A stretch of DNA of 64,000 nt, taken from Mytilinidion resinicola (taxonomy: Eukaryota > Ascomycota > Dothideomycetes > Mytilinidiales > Mytilinidiaceae). Shown one piece after another: positions 12,280-21,716 of this stretch (positions are counted from its first letter, which is position 1; every line of letters begins with the position of its first letter). Below the pieces are notes generated by a model that saw only the letters and a list, made by a program, of their open reading frames with translations, was not told where the DNA came from and did not search any database. Made by a program: the position numbers and the translations under genes. The stretch is from the NCBI RefSeq assembly GCF_010093595.1, contig NW_022985459.1:547630-611629 (forward strand), in the 5' to 3' direction.

Positions 12280-13353
12280 CTACTCCTTGTTCATCAGATC
12301 TGGAAACTCAGCCGGAGTAATATTTGACATCTCTTCCTGCGTCAACTTCACCTCTTCGGCCCCAGCAGGGGCAACACCAGCCTCCCCAGGCGCCGGTTTG
12401 ACCGTCTCTTCCATATTGTGCGGGTGCTTTTGAGAGACCTGCGTTCCTTTCGTCGAGGGTTTGCTTTCCTCTTCCTCCGAGTCCGCCGCCTTCTCTTTCT
12501 CAGAAACAATCTCCTTATTCACAACCCCCTTCGGCGCAATCTGCCTGAACATCTCCATAGGGTCAAACCACGTCTCGACTTTCCGCAGCCGAACTTTATC
12601 ATCCACGGTCGCTACTGTCACACCTTGGATATCAATCGGGCCGCCATGGGCTTTCGCGGTAACCTTTTCTCCTTTACTATCACCCGATCAGCCTCAGAAC
12701 ATCTCACCACTTGCTCTTTCCTTCAAGAATAATCAAATTCTCCAAGCACACTCACTCATTAAACCCCACATAATCCCTTTCCATAACCCCCCAATGCCTC
12801 CACCGAAACGCAACCTGCGGCGGCCCACTATACACCTCCAGCACCTCCCACGCGAACGTCGGCATCATGCGCTTAAACGTCTTATGGCTCGTCGCGAAAT
12901 CGCTGTGCTCAGGGCTATAATACTCATTCGGGCACACAATCGCGTTGTACGTCCCCACTTTCAGCATGTGCTCAGCCGATTGGGCCGGACCGCCGTTTAT
13001 AGCGAAGGAATAGTTGGCGTGATCAATCGTGCGCCAGTCGCGCAGGTCGGGCTTGAAGGAGGCCTCGACTTCCCAGTTCTTGACGAGGTTCTGGACGAGG
13101 GAGGGGAGGGTGGTTGCTGGGTGCGTTTTTGATTTTGCTTGGTGGGTATGTTAGCGAGGGTGAGGGGATCGGGGGTGGAGGTAGGTGGCTGCTTACTCTC
13201 TTCAAACACTGTCCGAGTGTTCGAGTAGTCTGGTGGTTTCCCATATCGCCAGGTCGCTTCGACGTCGCCAAGGACCGCGTTCGGGTCTATGAGATAGTCT
13301 GGGAGCGCGGGGATTAGGTCGGCTACGGGAGTCTCGACGTCAGCGGAGGCCAT
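12280..13353 (-). CDS. Pathogen-related-protein-like SnoaL/NTF2-fold protein
   Basis: Three exons fit: 13353-13197, 13116-12756 and 12676-12280, giving 304 residues. The body resembles the plant 'pathogen-related protein' family and its fungal homologues, which have a SnoaL-like alpha+beta barrel of unknown substrate. Diagnostic pieces are WRYGKPPDY, LVQNLVKNWEVEASFKPD, a YSFAINGG strand, FAWEVLEVYSGPPQVAFRWRHWG, and GPIDIQGVTVATVDDKV followed by ETWFDPMEMFRQI. After the fold (about residue 235) comes an acidic, Glu/Lys/Pro-rich tail ending in a TPAEFPDLMNKE-like segment. No signal peptide, so probably cytosolic. Introns are 80 and 79 bp. Family assignment is confident from the WEV-YSGPP-F-HWG core; no enzymatic function is assigned. 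Confidence 0.82.
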
Positions 13354-14586
13354 GGCTTCGAGGTCCAGTGGTATGGTCTGCTTAGATACCACAGGAGGGT
13401 TACGGGCAACGGGCAATGGATGAAAGCACGCTTCGAAACCCCACGAAAGAAGTATCGACAGCTTTCTAGGCAGGTGGCGGAAACGAAGAAAAAAATCAAC
13501 CCCGCGTCCTCGATGGGTCAATGTAGAGAGGTGCGTGAGACAATCTAAATGCGCCTTACCCACCCAAGTGGGCGGAACCAACTGATATAAATACCCAAAC
13601 CCCCAGTTGCAGACATCAGCCACCTCGCAGCCCGCGTACGGCTAAACCGCTCCGCCGATTCCGACGGCGTACACGCCTCGAATCCTGCCAGAGAAGCAAA
13701 TCGCCTTGGTCCGTCATGGTTTCACGACATCCTCCTGCCGTGCCGCGTCAATATCGAAGAAAGCTGATCCCTGCAATGATTGCATTGGACCAATGAGGGC
13801 CCCGGAGTTGAAGTCTTCCAGCATCTAGTACCGTATCTAGGCCGAGTGGTTGCAGGTGGTATACCGGCTGCAGAGGATATTTTAGATAATGAGAGAGTGG
13901 AGAGGATAAGAGTTGTGCGACCTTCCTGCTCGGGAGTTGTGGGTTGTTGATACGGAGCGCCACAGCGCCATGAAAATGCGTGTTCTATGTGATAAAGGTG
14001 ATAGTAGCGTACGAACTCACCTCTAGATTTCGAATTCTTACAGGAATACCGTCGATATCCAAAGGAGTAGAAAGATCCTAGTTCTCCCAGAGGCGAATCA
14101 TTCCCGGCTATCCTATGTGGGGTAAAAGACCGGGTCTTTGCAATGCTTGCCTGTAAGGCTCCTATCGATAGGTCGATAGCATTCTAAAATATGGCTATAC
14201 GTGAGTTTTAGTATCACTCTTCTTCTTATCGATACGTACGATAGCCAGAGTACTCCCTATTCAGCCATGTTCATGTCGCGATCTCAGTCTTTGTCCCTCC
14301 ACCAAAGAAATCTCCCAAACCAATTCTCCATTGTGCCGCCAAATGCTCAAAGCCCTCTCCTCCAACAAAGCCCCCCCAACCCCATTGAGCCTCAAATCGG
14401 GCAACACGCAGCCACAGCCAAGCGTCTCCTTGCCGTATACAAGCCCTCCAGACCTCGAAAACCTCGCCATAGCCCTCCAGAACCACGTGGACAGAAAGCT
14501 TGAACTTCACGCCCTCAAACCTTGAAACTACGTTGACCCACGTTGCCCACCTCAATCCTCCAACTGAATCAACCCACGCATCCACC
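13354..14586. other. Intergenic region
   Basis: About 1.2 kb between the divergent 13353 and 14587 starts. It contains a few short inverted motifs based on CGATA near 14164-14180 and 14228-14245. No gene or tRNA seen. Confidence 0.45.
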
Positions 14587-14880
14587 ATGACCACCCCCCT
14601 CTCCCCCCCACCCACCTACCAGCGCTTCGACCCCGAATCCCTCTCGCCCCCGAAAACCGCACTCAGCCCCAATCTCACGGCCTTCCGCCTCATCGCCATC
14701 GCCGCGGCTGCGATTTTCTTGCTGCTCGTGCTGTTCCAGGCGCAGATCTTGACGCTGCTGGATGAGATTATGCGGACGCTGAAGTATTCGCTGCCGGGAC
14801 GGGGGCAGGCTGGAGGGGTGAGGGGAAGGGAGCCGTTGGCGGAGGCGGTGGAGGGGTGTTGGACGTGTTTTGGGTATTGA
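14587..14880 (+). CDS. Small single-pass membrane protein with a PPxY motif
   Basis: Intronless frame of 97 residues starting at an ATG in good context (CACCATGACC). The N-terminal 45 residues are Pro/Ser-rich and include SPPPTYQRFD, a PPxY motif of the kind bound by WW domains of Rsp5/Nedd4-type ubiquitin ligases. A strong hydrophobic segment (FRLIAIAAAAIFLLLVLFQ, about residues 39-57) follows, then an amphipathic stretch with LLDEIMRTLKYSLPGRG and a Gly/Arg-rich C-terminus ending WTCFGY. There is no cleavable signal, so it is probably a tail- or signal-anchored protein. A longer start at 14500 adds an unremarkable leader. No named family is recognised; a ligase-adaptor role is only inferred from the motif. 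Confidence 0.55.
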   Translation: MTTPLSPPPTYQRFDPESLSPPKTALSPNLTAFRLIAIAAAAIFLLLVLFQAQILTLLDEIMRTLKYSLPGRGQAGGVRGREPLAEAVEGCWTCFGY

Positions 14881-15435
14881 ACATTGGGGAGGAGGGGAGA
14901 GGAAGGTTAGAGGATCGATTGGGGATATTGGGAGGTTAGGCTGCGGAGGGGGAAGGAAGTTGAAAGGTTTGCGCGGAGATGCTGGGAGGTTATGCTGCAA
15001 AGGAGAGGCGGAGGGGAGGGAAGGGCGAGGTGCGGAGAGGGTTTGGCAGCTGGAGCTGGCTCTTCGGTGCCCGAGGGGTTGAGGGGTTATATCTGTGTTT
15101 TGAATTGACTGTAGGTTGGACGAGAGAGAGTGTGACGCAGGGATATAAGATCTCTCAGTCGTCTTGGGGTCTTGAGTAAGAAACAGCTTGGAAGTGGAGA
15201 TTGCTAGCAACTCTGTAACACCACCCTAGCCTACCGAAAGAATGGAACTCTCAATGTCAAAACCTCGTAGCTTCGAAATCGAGCGCGTGAGAAACCCTGA
15301 CTCAATTCAAGTACCTAGCGACAGGGGCATCCTAATTAGACCATCGCTAATACCATCCTCCCGACACAGCACTACTTTCATACCACCACCGGCTCTATCA
15401 AAGGAACTCGCCTCCCAATCCCAATCCCCTCAACT
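14881..15435. other. Purine-rich intergenic region
   Basis: G/A-rich on the plus strand to about 15070, then ordinary sequence. No convincing gene; an open plus frame at 15242-15571 overlaps the antisense of the secreted-protein exon and was not accepted. Confidence 0.4.
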
Positions 15436-15568
15436 TCAATCCGCACAAGATGATGGCCATGAGAGGGACTTCACACATCCTGCAAGGCACACGTCTTCGA
15501 GCCTAAGATTCAACCAGGGAAAGGGATTGTCGCTCGGGTCTTGGCATTTCCAAAGCGAGAATGGAATA

Positions 15569-15608
<40 letters not shown>

Positions 15609-15863
15609 CATCGTCTTGCAAAACGTGGCGGTTAGGTCCAGGCTAATTATTTGAGTGAATGAGATTAGTGACTTACAATACGGAGCGATTTCGTAGCCGC
15701 AGTAGCTTTGGTCTGGACTGCATGTCCAGTCGTCCGCGATCGCAGTGGTATTGGCCGAAGGGGGGAGGGAGTCTGGCACGGTGGTGTCTTCAGTAGGCAG
15801 AGCAAGTGAATTGGTGATGACAGCCGCAAGACAAACCACAAGGTGGAAAGACGTTATTTGCAT
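15436..15863 (-). CDS. Small secreted cysteine-rich protein with a poly-tyrosine run
   Basis: Candidate secreted protein of 121 residues. Exon 1 is 15863-15677 and exon 2 is 15614-15436. The intron has a GTAAGT donor, a CTAAC branch point and a TTGCAAG acceptor. Residues 1-21 form a signal peptide (MQITSFHLVVCLAAVITNSLA), followed by LPTEDTT. The mature part has six cysteines: DWTC and SYC in exon 1, then WKC, DVC, AGC and SSC in exon 2. Exon 2 opens with 13 consecutive tyrosines encoded by a TAC/GTA trinucleotide microsatellite. If the intron is retained the same repeat is read as threonine and the four C-terminal cysteines are lost. Small size, signal peptide and cysteines resemble fungal effector-like proteins, but no homologue is recognised. 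A start at 15863 is favoured because the signal peptide begins there. Confidence 0.6.
15569..15609. repeat. Trinucleotide microsatellite (GTA/TAC)
   Basis: About 13 uninterrupted copies of a GTA trinucleotide on the plus strand. It lies inside exon 2 of the secreted-protein gene on the minus strand and encodes its tyrosine run in the spliced frame. Confidence 0.95.
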
Positions 15864-17130
15864 GGCTTCGGAGATTGTTGTCTGTAGAGAAACAGCAAGT
15901 GTGATGGTTGTTGGTGGAGACATGTAGCCTTATATGCTTCATCAAGCAAGACCATGGTACAAGTTCATGTTCACCAAACTGAAGATATGTAAAGAGATCG
16001 TGAGGAGCGTGGAAACTGGTTTCTCAAGAATATGTGATGCCATGCGCGATTTACAGGTCACTGTACTGCATGGATAGTACCCGCCCTCTCTCGACTTTTT
16101 ACAGGACAGAACTTCATCAGATGACATGAGTCACTATTAATCAAGCCTAGCCATTGACAGTTTAAGACGGTTCGCTTGGAATAGAAGACATAAATGTGAT
16201 CTTGTGAGGTGGAAGATGGAAGATCATAACGACATGCAGTACCCACTAAACATCTCTCAATAACGGATAGTTGCTCTAGCTCGTCAATTGATTCGTGGCG
16301 GCATACCCTGAGAGATCAGCACTGAGAAGATATCAAAGGAGAAGTTGCTGAACTGGAAGAGGAGGTACAGTGTCTCATCACAGGTCTGAGTACAAGCGTC
16401 TACCATCCAATTGAATCCCAACATCCACAACCCGATTTGCGCATGTAGCCGGCCAGAGTAGCCTGAGGGGGTTTCCAATTGCTTAATAGAGGAACCTCTA
16501 ATCCCTATCAGGTCCGTAAAGAGTATCTAAGTACTCTCCACAGCGGCAGAGGACTGTACGTAGCCATACGACAAGGAAATGTACATATGAAGCATGATGT
16601 TGAGAGTGTAGAATTGCTTCAAGCGTCAGCAAGAGCACCTAACTATCTCCGAGACTCCCAATGTCCATCAGTGCAGCGCTCGGAGCAATATGAGGTTCGG
16701 AATTGATAGAGCCAGATGGAGATGATGGAGATAATAGTGGTTGCAGAAGGAGAAATAGTGAAGGAGGAGATCGGGGATCGCGGTGCTCGGCCGCGGGGAA
16801 GACCGACCCCCACCCTCATGATGAACACTCAACCGGGATTATTGCAACCTACGACGCATCAGCCATCAGTCCTGGTGGCTTGGGCTCGCATTTAGTGTTA
16901 TCCGCGGCCGACTTCGGTTCCTTCATTGATACATGTGCTCACCTGCTATAAGACCGACTCGGAGCTCACTTATAGGTGCTCACTGATTGACTTCACGTAT
17001 ATAGCTTTACTCCTCACGACACCCCTCGATCGTAGCAACCCCTCTTCATACTTCTACTCATAGGCACCCCAGAGTACCACCTCTTGCCCTCTTCTTCTCC
17101 TACATACAGCTACTCCGGAGTACCGCCACA
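15864..17130. other. Intergenic region
   Basis: About 1.27 kb between the secreted-protein gene and the O-methyltransferase, which are transcribed divergently. No supported gene. The right 250 bp has C/T-rich tracts and a TATATAG near 16999, fitting a promoter and 5' leader for the methyltransferase. Confidence 0.45.
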
Positions 17131-17853
17131 ATGGCCGGACACCAAGGCCCCTACGACCCCCAAATCCACGAACGCGACCCCCGCTGGACAGCCATCGACA
17201 AATACGCAACCAGCCACCTCCACAACTCCATCCCCTCCGAAGCCTCCCTCACCGCGACCCTCATCAATTCCTCCACCAATGGCCTCCCCGACATCGCCGT
17301 CTCCCCCTCTCAGGGCAAGCACCTCATGCTCACAGCACGCTTGATATCCGCGCAACGCATCCTCGAAGTCGGGACCCTTGGCGGCTACTCAACCCTCTGG
17401 CTCGCGAACGCCACGCCCACCACCCGCGTCACCTCCGTCGAGATCAGCCCCAAACACGCGGCCGTAGCTCGAGAGAGTCTCCAGAAAGCTGGTGTGGGCG
17501 AGCGGACCGAGGTGCTGGTCGGGGCAGGCCTCGACATCCTCCCGAAGCTTGCGGCGGAGGTACACTCCGGGAAGCGGGAGAAGTTCGACCTCGTCTTCAT
17601 TGACGCGGATAAGGAGAACAACTGGGCGTATGCGGATATAGCTGCGGGCATTAGCCGCAGCGGGGCGTGCCTGGTTGTGGATAATGTGGTTAGGAGGGGG
17701 GAGTTGGCCAATGATAAGACGGAGGATTCGAGGGTGCTGGGGAGTCGAAGAGTCGTGGAGAATGTGGGGAAGGATCCTAGGCTGGATGCGACTGTGCTGC
17801 AGACAGTTGGGGAGAAGAGCTATGATGGGTTCTTGTTTGCGGTTGTGAAGTGA
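17131..17853 (+). CDS. Class I SAM O-methyltransferase (catechol/caffeoyl-CoA type)
   Basis: Intronless gene for 240 residues, the normal size of Methyltransf_3-family enzymes, which methylate catechol-like hydroxyls using SAM and a divalent metal. The SAM-binding motif ILEVGTLGGYSTLWLA lies near residues 77-92. VTSVEISPKHAAVA supplies the acidic ribose-binding residue. FDLVFIDADKENNWAY carries the metal-binding Asp/Lys motif, and CLVVDNVVRRG the second metal site. The C-terminus (KSYDGFLFAVVK) is typical. The N-terminal 60 residues form the helical cap (VDxYATSHL-like). The start is the ATG in CCACAATGGCC. A small monooxygenase gene follows on the same strand 553 bp downstream, so the pair could act on one aromatic substrate, but this is inference. 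Confidence 0.9.
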   Translation: MAGHQGPYDPQIHERDPRWTAIDKYATSHLHNSIPSEASLTATLINSSTNGLPDIAVSPSQGKHLMLTARLISAQRILEVGTLGGYSTLWLANATPTTRVTSVEISPKHAAVARESLQKAGVGERTEVLVGAGLDILPKLAAEVHSGKREKFDLVFIDADKENNWAYADIAAGISRSGACLVVDNVVRRGELANDKTEDSRVLGSRRVVENVGKDPRLDATVLQTVGEKSYDGFLFAVVK

Positions 17854-18406
17854 GGGGAGGAGTGGCTAGATGGAAGATTTCTCGGGGTCTCGAGTTAGGG
17901 GGTATCATTGGTTATAGATGTTGACGATGATAGAATCGAGCAATCCGTCCATGGCTCTAGCTACATTTCTTCAGATTCATGCTAATAAACCATTCGTCTC
18001 TACAGCACCGCAAGCAGTGATGAAGAGTGTACGAAATCCTACGACGACGCCTTCATACTTCCTAACTAGCCTATTGGGATCGGTCGATGAGACTCACGAT
18101 CGGTCGATAAGCGTAGATCTCGGAGGTGAATTGATCTACTGTAGTTGATTCTGTAGACGACCTTCCTCGTTACTTATATCACGTTTCTAGTTATCACGTT
18201 ACTTGCCTTATTAAGGGCTTCGGCGAGCAATTTCCTAGTTCGGACTTTCCGCGGACCAACATTGCTTTCCGTTCACTTCCGAGCTCGGTATATATACGAA
18301 ACACAGGAACGAGAACATAGTCATAAATCGTTCGAAGGCTACATTATCAGTACATCTAATTACAAAACCATTATACGTCGTCCAAGCGCAACCGAAAGAA
18401 TCCAAC
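17854..18406. other. Intergenic region
   Basis: Spacer between the methyltransferase and the ABM monooxygenase. TATATATACG near 18288-18297 could be the TATA element of the downstream gene. No gene seen. Confidence 0.45.
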
Positions 18407-18849
18407 ATGTCGCAACTCCTCCCCGGATTGAACGCGCAAGCCACAATCACCATCAAGCCAGAGGACGTCCCTACTTTCCTAAAAGAGCTGCAGCCGATAT
18501 ACGAAAAAGTGACTGCAGAACCGCAGTGTATTTCCTTCGAGGTGTTTCAGTCGACAGACAATCCTGGCGTCATCCACCTAGTCGAAAATTGGTATACAAC
18601 TTATCAATATCTATGAGGGAGGGAACGTCCAAGTTAACGTTGATATAGGACCGAGTCTGTGCAATGGTTCATGGAAGTACGTAAAGGTTATGCGAGTGCG
18701 ATGACGAGAATATATGCTTACGGGGTTACGTACAGGTTCAAGCAAAAAAAGAGTATTACAAGGCTTATTTTGAGGCGATTAAGCCACTCTTCGTGGAGCC
18801 GCTCAAGTTTCAGATTTTCAATCGGCTTCTATTTTCGTATAAAGCTTAG
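18407..18849 (+). CDS. Antibiotic biosynthesis monooxygenase (ABM) domain protein
   Basis: Small dimeric alpha+beta-barrel protein of the ABM family, whose members oxidise quinone-like or polyketide substrates without cofactor, or act in stress responses. Three exons fit: 18407-18591, 18649-18676 (28 bp) and 18736-18849, giving 108 residues. The spliced protein reads IKPEDVPTFLKELQPIYEKV, EPQCISFEVFQS, NPGVIHLVENW-TESVQWFME and KEYYKAYFEAIKPLF, ending FQIFNRLLFSYKA. This is a full ABM domain with the characteristic late E-N-W motif and closing FxVF-RL strand. The very short middle exon is needed to keep the domain intact. No signal peptide. The exact substrate is unknown. Confidence 0.8.
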
Positions 18850-19364
18850 GCACCTCCTCGAGGATTCATGTGCCGGGAGCACGGGTTCAAAGTACGAACG
18901 CGGCTATCAAAGACGTAAAGAGACGGTTTAGGTGGAGTGAAGGCAAGCTATCGAATGGCTGAAGAAAGGTGTGAACGAGCTGAGGAGACCCGAAGAGAGG
19001 TAGAGTTGTTTTAAGAGAATAAAGATAAGTAACTTTAAAGTATGAATGGGTTTGCATTTCTTGGTGGAATTGCAGGCTGGTGGGTGGATGAAAAGTGGTG
19101 ATGGAAAGTAGAAAGCGGCCATGAGTTCTCAGGTACGGCTACTTGTCATAAATTCACAGTTCCATGCCACTGTCTGCGCTGCTTCAGTGAATGGACACTA
19201 ATTAGAACTCGATATACCACCTCAAGCAGTGCCAAAGAAGTGTATCCTGACTCGGAAGAACCCCGACGTAAGCCAGCTAAGATCAACTGATCTAGCAGAG
19301 GGATTTTCGGGCTGTAGAGTAAAATGCTCTTGTGCTGAATATTTTAATCGAGCTAACCGATCCA
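18850..19364. other. Intergenic region
   Basis: Spacer between the ABM gene and the first small mitochondrial-type gene. A repeated promoter element begins near its right end. No gene seen. Confidence 0.4.
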
Positions 19365-19535
19365 ATAGATTCAGGAAATGAGTGTGGGAACCAAATAGCC
19401 GATGATGCTGGGAGAGTCATGGCAAGTATAAAAACTATCGAACTTTCGCACAACCTTTCCTATCTTCTTTCCACAATCTCATCTCCAACAATCTCATCTT
19501 CAACAATAACGAGAAGTTATCACAAAACCGCAACT
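19365..19535 (+). promoter_or_regulatory. Promoter of the first tandem mitochondrial-type gene (copy A)
   Basis: Contains GAGTGTGGGAACCAAATAGC and GATGATG, then a TATAAAAA-like box at about 19427 and a pyrimidine-rich leader with repeated CAATCTCATCT. The same order of elements recurs at 19998-20160 before the next gene, which indicates duplication. Confidence 0.6.
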
Positions 19536-19975
19536 ATGTCACCACGCGTACCAAATCTCGGGACCCTCCTCAACATACGTCCCTCAAGCCTTATAAGACC
19601 ACGCTTCGCGAGTATACCTGCGCCACATGCGCTCGTAGCATCGCGTAGCTTTACCTCAGATTCACAGAGTTAGTCTTTCACATACCTTCGTCTTGATCAG
19701 TTCACTGCGTCTCGTAAAGACTCAACGCTAACATGATCACAGCGACTATTACCCTATATAAGACGCTAGGAGACCGAATCAACGCCACCAACGCCGAGGT
19801 CAAAGGCTTGAAGAGACATATCGAAGAGACGCAGCGGAGGGTTCAGGTTGACCATTTAGTGGAGCTACGATGCCTAAAAAAGGACGTCGAGAAGCTAGAG
19901 AAAGCCGTTGAAGACATTGTAAGGGAGTGGCATGGAGACTATGGAAGTCGCGAGGAAAAAAGTCTCGCATGGTAG
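19536..19975 (+). CDS. Small coiled-coil protein with probable mitochondrial presequence (paralogue 1)
   Basis: Two exons, 19536-19668 and 19743-19975, joined at GTTAGT...GATCACAG with a GCTAAC branch point, give 121 residues. Residues 1-44 are rich in R, S, P and A, lack acidic residues, and look like a matrix-targeting presequence (SSLIRPRFASIPAPHALVAS, RSFTSDSQ). The rest is a heptad-like charged helix: NAEVKGLKRHIEETQRR, LKKDVEKLEKAVEDIVREW. No membrane segment. The motif LKRHIEE is matched by LKKHVEN in the next gene, and the promoters share elements, so the two are paralogues. No known family recognised. Confidence 0.55.
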
Positions 19976-19997
19976 GAAGGCTCTTAGAGCTGATGAA

Positions 19998-20243
19998 TCA
20001 AAAAGGTTCGAGAAACACGTGTGGGAAGTAGATAGCAGATGATGACACGAAATTGCAGCTCTACCATGGATATAAAAAATTTGCAGCCGTGGTTCTGATG
20101 GCGATTGGAATAACACCCACCGCGCGATCCAAGTTCTCCATTTCTACTTACTTTCACAATATTCCAACCTTTCATCTTCAGCTGCGACTCCAACAACTCC
20201 AACAACACCAACAAGGCCAAATCAACCCACCAGACCTTCAACC
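19998..20243 (+). promoter_or_regulatory. Promoter of the second tandem mitochondrial-type gene (copy B)
   Basis: ACGTGTGGGAAGTAGATAGC and GATGATG are followed by ATATAAAAAATT near 20070 and a C/T-rich leader with TTTCACAATATTCC and AACCTTTCATCTTC. It aligns with copy A before the first gene. Confidence 0.6.
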
Positions 20244-20732
20244 ATGCCGCGAAACGCACTATCAGCTCTTCGCCTCTCCACGCGCCCATTGCACTCTTCA
20301 ACCCGCATCAAAACACATATCACCAGCATCCCATTCCGAATCGCCACACCAACGCCCTCGCAAAACCACAGTATTCACAGCACGCCCCTCCTCCCACTTC
20401 CTCGCCCGTATCATCTCCACTAACACTCCCCAACTTTCCTCCCCCACCCCTCCCTCGACAGCCCCCAGCCCCAAGTTCTCCAGCAAGCCATCAAAGATCT
20501 AAAGAAACACGTTGAAAACAGGCGCAAACACGCGATGGAGCGGGCTGGATACGCGGAGAAGAGAGCCAAGGATCTAGAGCGGAAAGTTCACTGGCTTAGC
20601 TTGGCTCTTTGCGCTGTGGCGGCTTTTGGCGGCCATGTGATAGTGGCTTTGATGGAAGAAAAGAAGCACGCCAAGATACCTCGGTGCGAGCGAGGTGGGG
20701 ATGTTAGGGGATTGGCGCGGGTGGTGGAGTAA
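20244..20732 (+). CDS. Small coiled-coil protein with mitochondrial presequence and one TM (paralogue 2)
   Basis: Two exons, 20244-20407 and 20462-20732, joined at a 54 bp intron (GTATCA donor, ACTAACA branch, CGACAG acceptor), give 144 residues. The N-terminus (MPRNALSALRLSTRPLHSST, RIKTHITSIPFR) is an amphipathic Arg/Ser-rich presequence. A charged helix follows (VLQQAIKDLKKHVENRRKHA, ERAGYAEKRAKDLERKV), then a hydrophobic segment WLSLALCAVAAFGGHVIVAL and a basic tail. This order (presequence, coiled coil, TM) suggests an inner-membrane protein with its helix in the matrix. It shares the LK-x-H-hydrophobic-E motif and promoter with the preceding gene. Function unknown. Confidence 0.6.
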
Positions 20733-21260
20733 AGGGGGGGGACACCGCTTCTGGGGATTTTGTAGTGGATTGTCGTGGATCGGTGTGCAGTTTTCTGTCC
20801 CCTGCTTGGATGAGATCTGGCGCGACAGATCTCGTGATGGCCGGGGTAACGGATATGGGGAGTACGACAGTGGAACAGGAGGAAGTTGTGATGGCTACGA
20901 CGGAGGAGAATAAAGAAGAAAATAGAACAGGACATAAATGATTCGAAACATATGTCTTTCTCGGATGAACCTCCATTCAAGCCTCTCCTACCGCCTCTAA
21001 ATTAGCTGAATTCAAACCAAAAGGAAGTATAGAAAGATAACATGTAGATAACAAATCTCACTCAATCGCAACCCTCCCAAAGAGGCTTGAAAGGTCCAAC
21101 TCACCCATGGCTCTAACCCTGGCCCAGCCCTTTTAAAAACTCCATCGAGCCCGCACCAACCTTTTCGCTAACAACTTTGCAAACTTCTCCCACCTACCTA
21201 CCAACACTATCTCCAACCCAAATCCTCACTCCCCGGCCCTCGCAAACCCTCATCAGTATC
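20733..21260. other. Intergenic region
   Basis: Spacer with no supported gene. CCCTTTTAAAAACTCC near 21128-21143 is a TATA-like element in the same position relative to the next start as in the two upstream genes. Confidence 0.4.
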
Positions 21261-21716
21261 ATGTCCCTCCCACGCCTCACGGCCTCACAACCCGCCTCCC
21301 ACACCCCCTCCGTATCCGCCCTCCCTTCGTCCAGATCCCCACCACGCAGCCTCCACAGCACCGCCCCCCCCCCTCTCCTTCAACACCTTCCAGATACCGA
21401 CTAACCAGCCCCAGCCCCCTCCCCATTCCCACAACGCAAGATGACAATGCACGAAACAATCGGAAAATTCCACCCCATGCGCCAAGCGCCACACGCGCGA
21501 CTCGCCCGCATCGGGGAGAAGAAGACAAGCCGAGGAACTTTCGGTCCGAGGATGGTGCTTGCGTTCATCTACGGTAGACTAGCGCCTCTCGGGGTATACC
21601 ATCTAGTCGTCGCAGTCAAGACCGGCCGCCGGCGGGAGACAGATCGTCGGATAATTGCGATACTGGATGCGGTAGTGGCCGGGATAGAGGATGTTGAGAG
21701 AGAGGCAGAGGGATAG
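21261..21716 (+). CDS. Possible third small mitochondrial-type gene, model uncertain
   Basis: An ATG at 21261 opens an Arg/Ser/Pro-rich presequence-like segment (PSSRSPPRSLHSTAPP) that ends at an in-frame TAA (21402-21404). In the same frame a second open part runs from an ATG at 21441 to 21716. It encodes 91 residues with a basic front (KFHPMRQAPHARLARIGEKK), a hydrophobic stretch (MVLAFIYGRLAPLGVYHLVV) and a charged helix. A GT donor at 21312 and the AAG acceptor at 21438-21440 would remove the stop and keep frame, but would also cut out most of the presequence. Position and organisation suggest a third, more diverged array member or a decaying one. Only 21441-21716 is well supported as open. 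Confidence 0.35.

Noticed and set aside
15242..15571. Plus-strand frame of 109 codons opposite the secreted-protein exon
   Set aside because: No domain or signal, and it overlaps the better-supported spliced minus-strand gene.
18880..18910. GGGTTCAAA string that could suggest a tRNA T-arm
   Set aside because: No matching acceptor, D-arm or anticodon stem could be folded around it.
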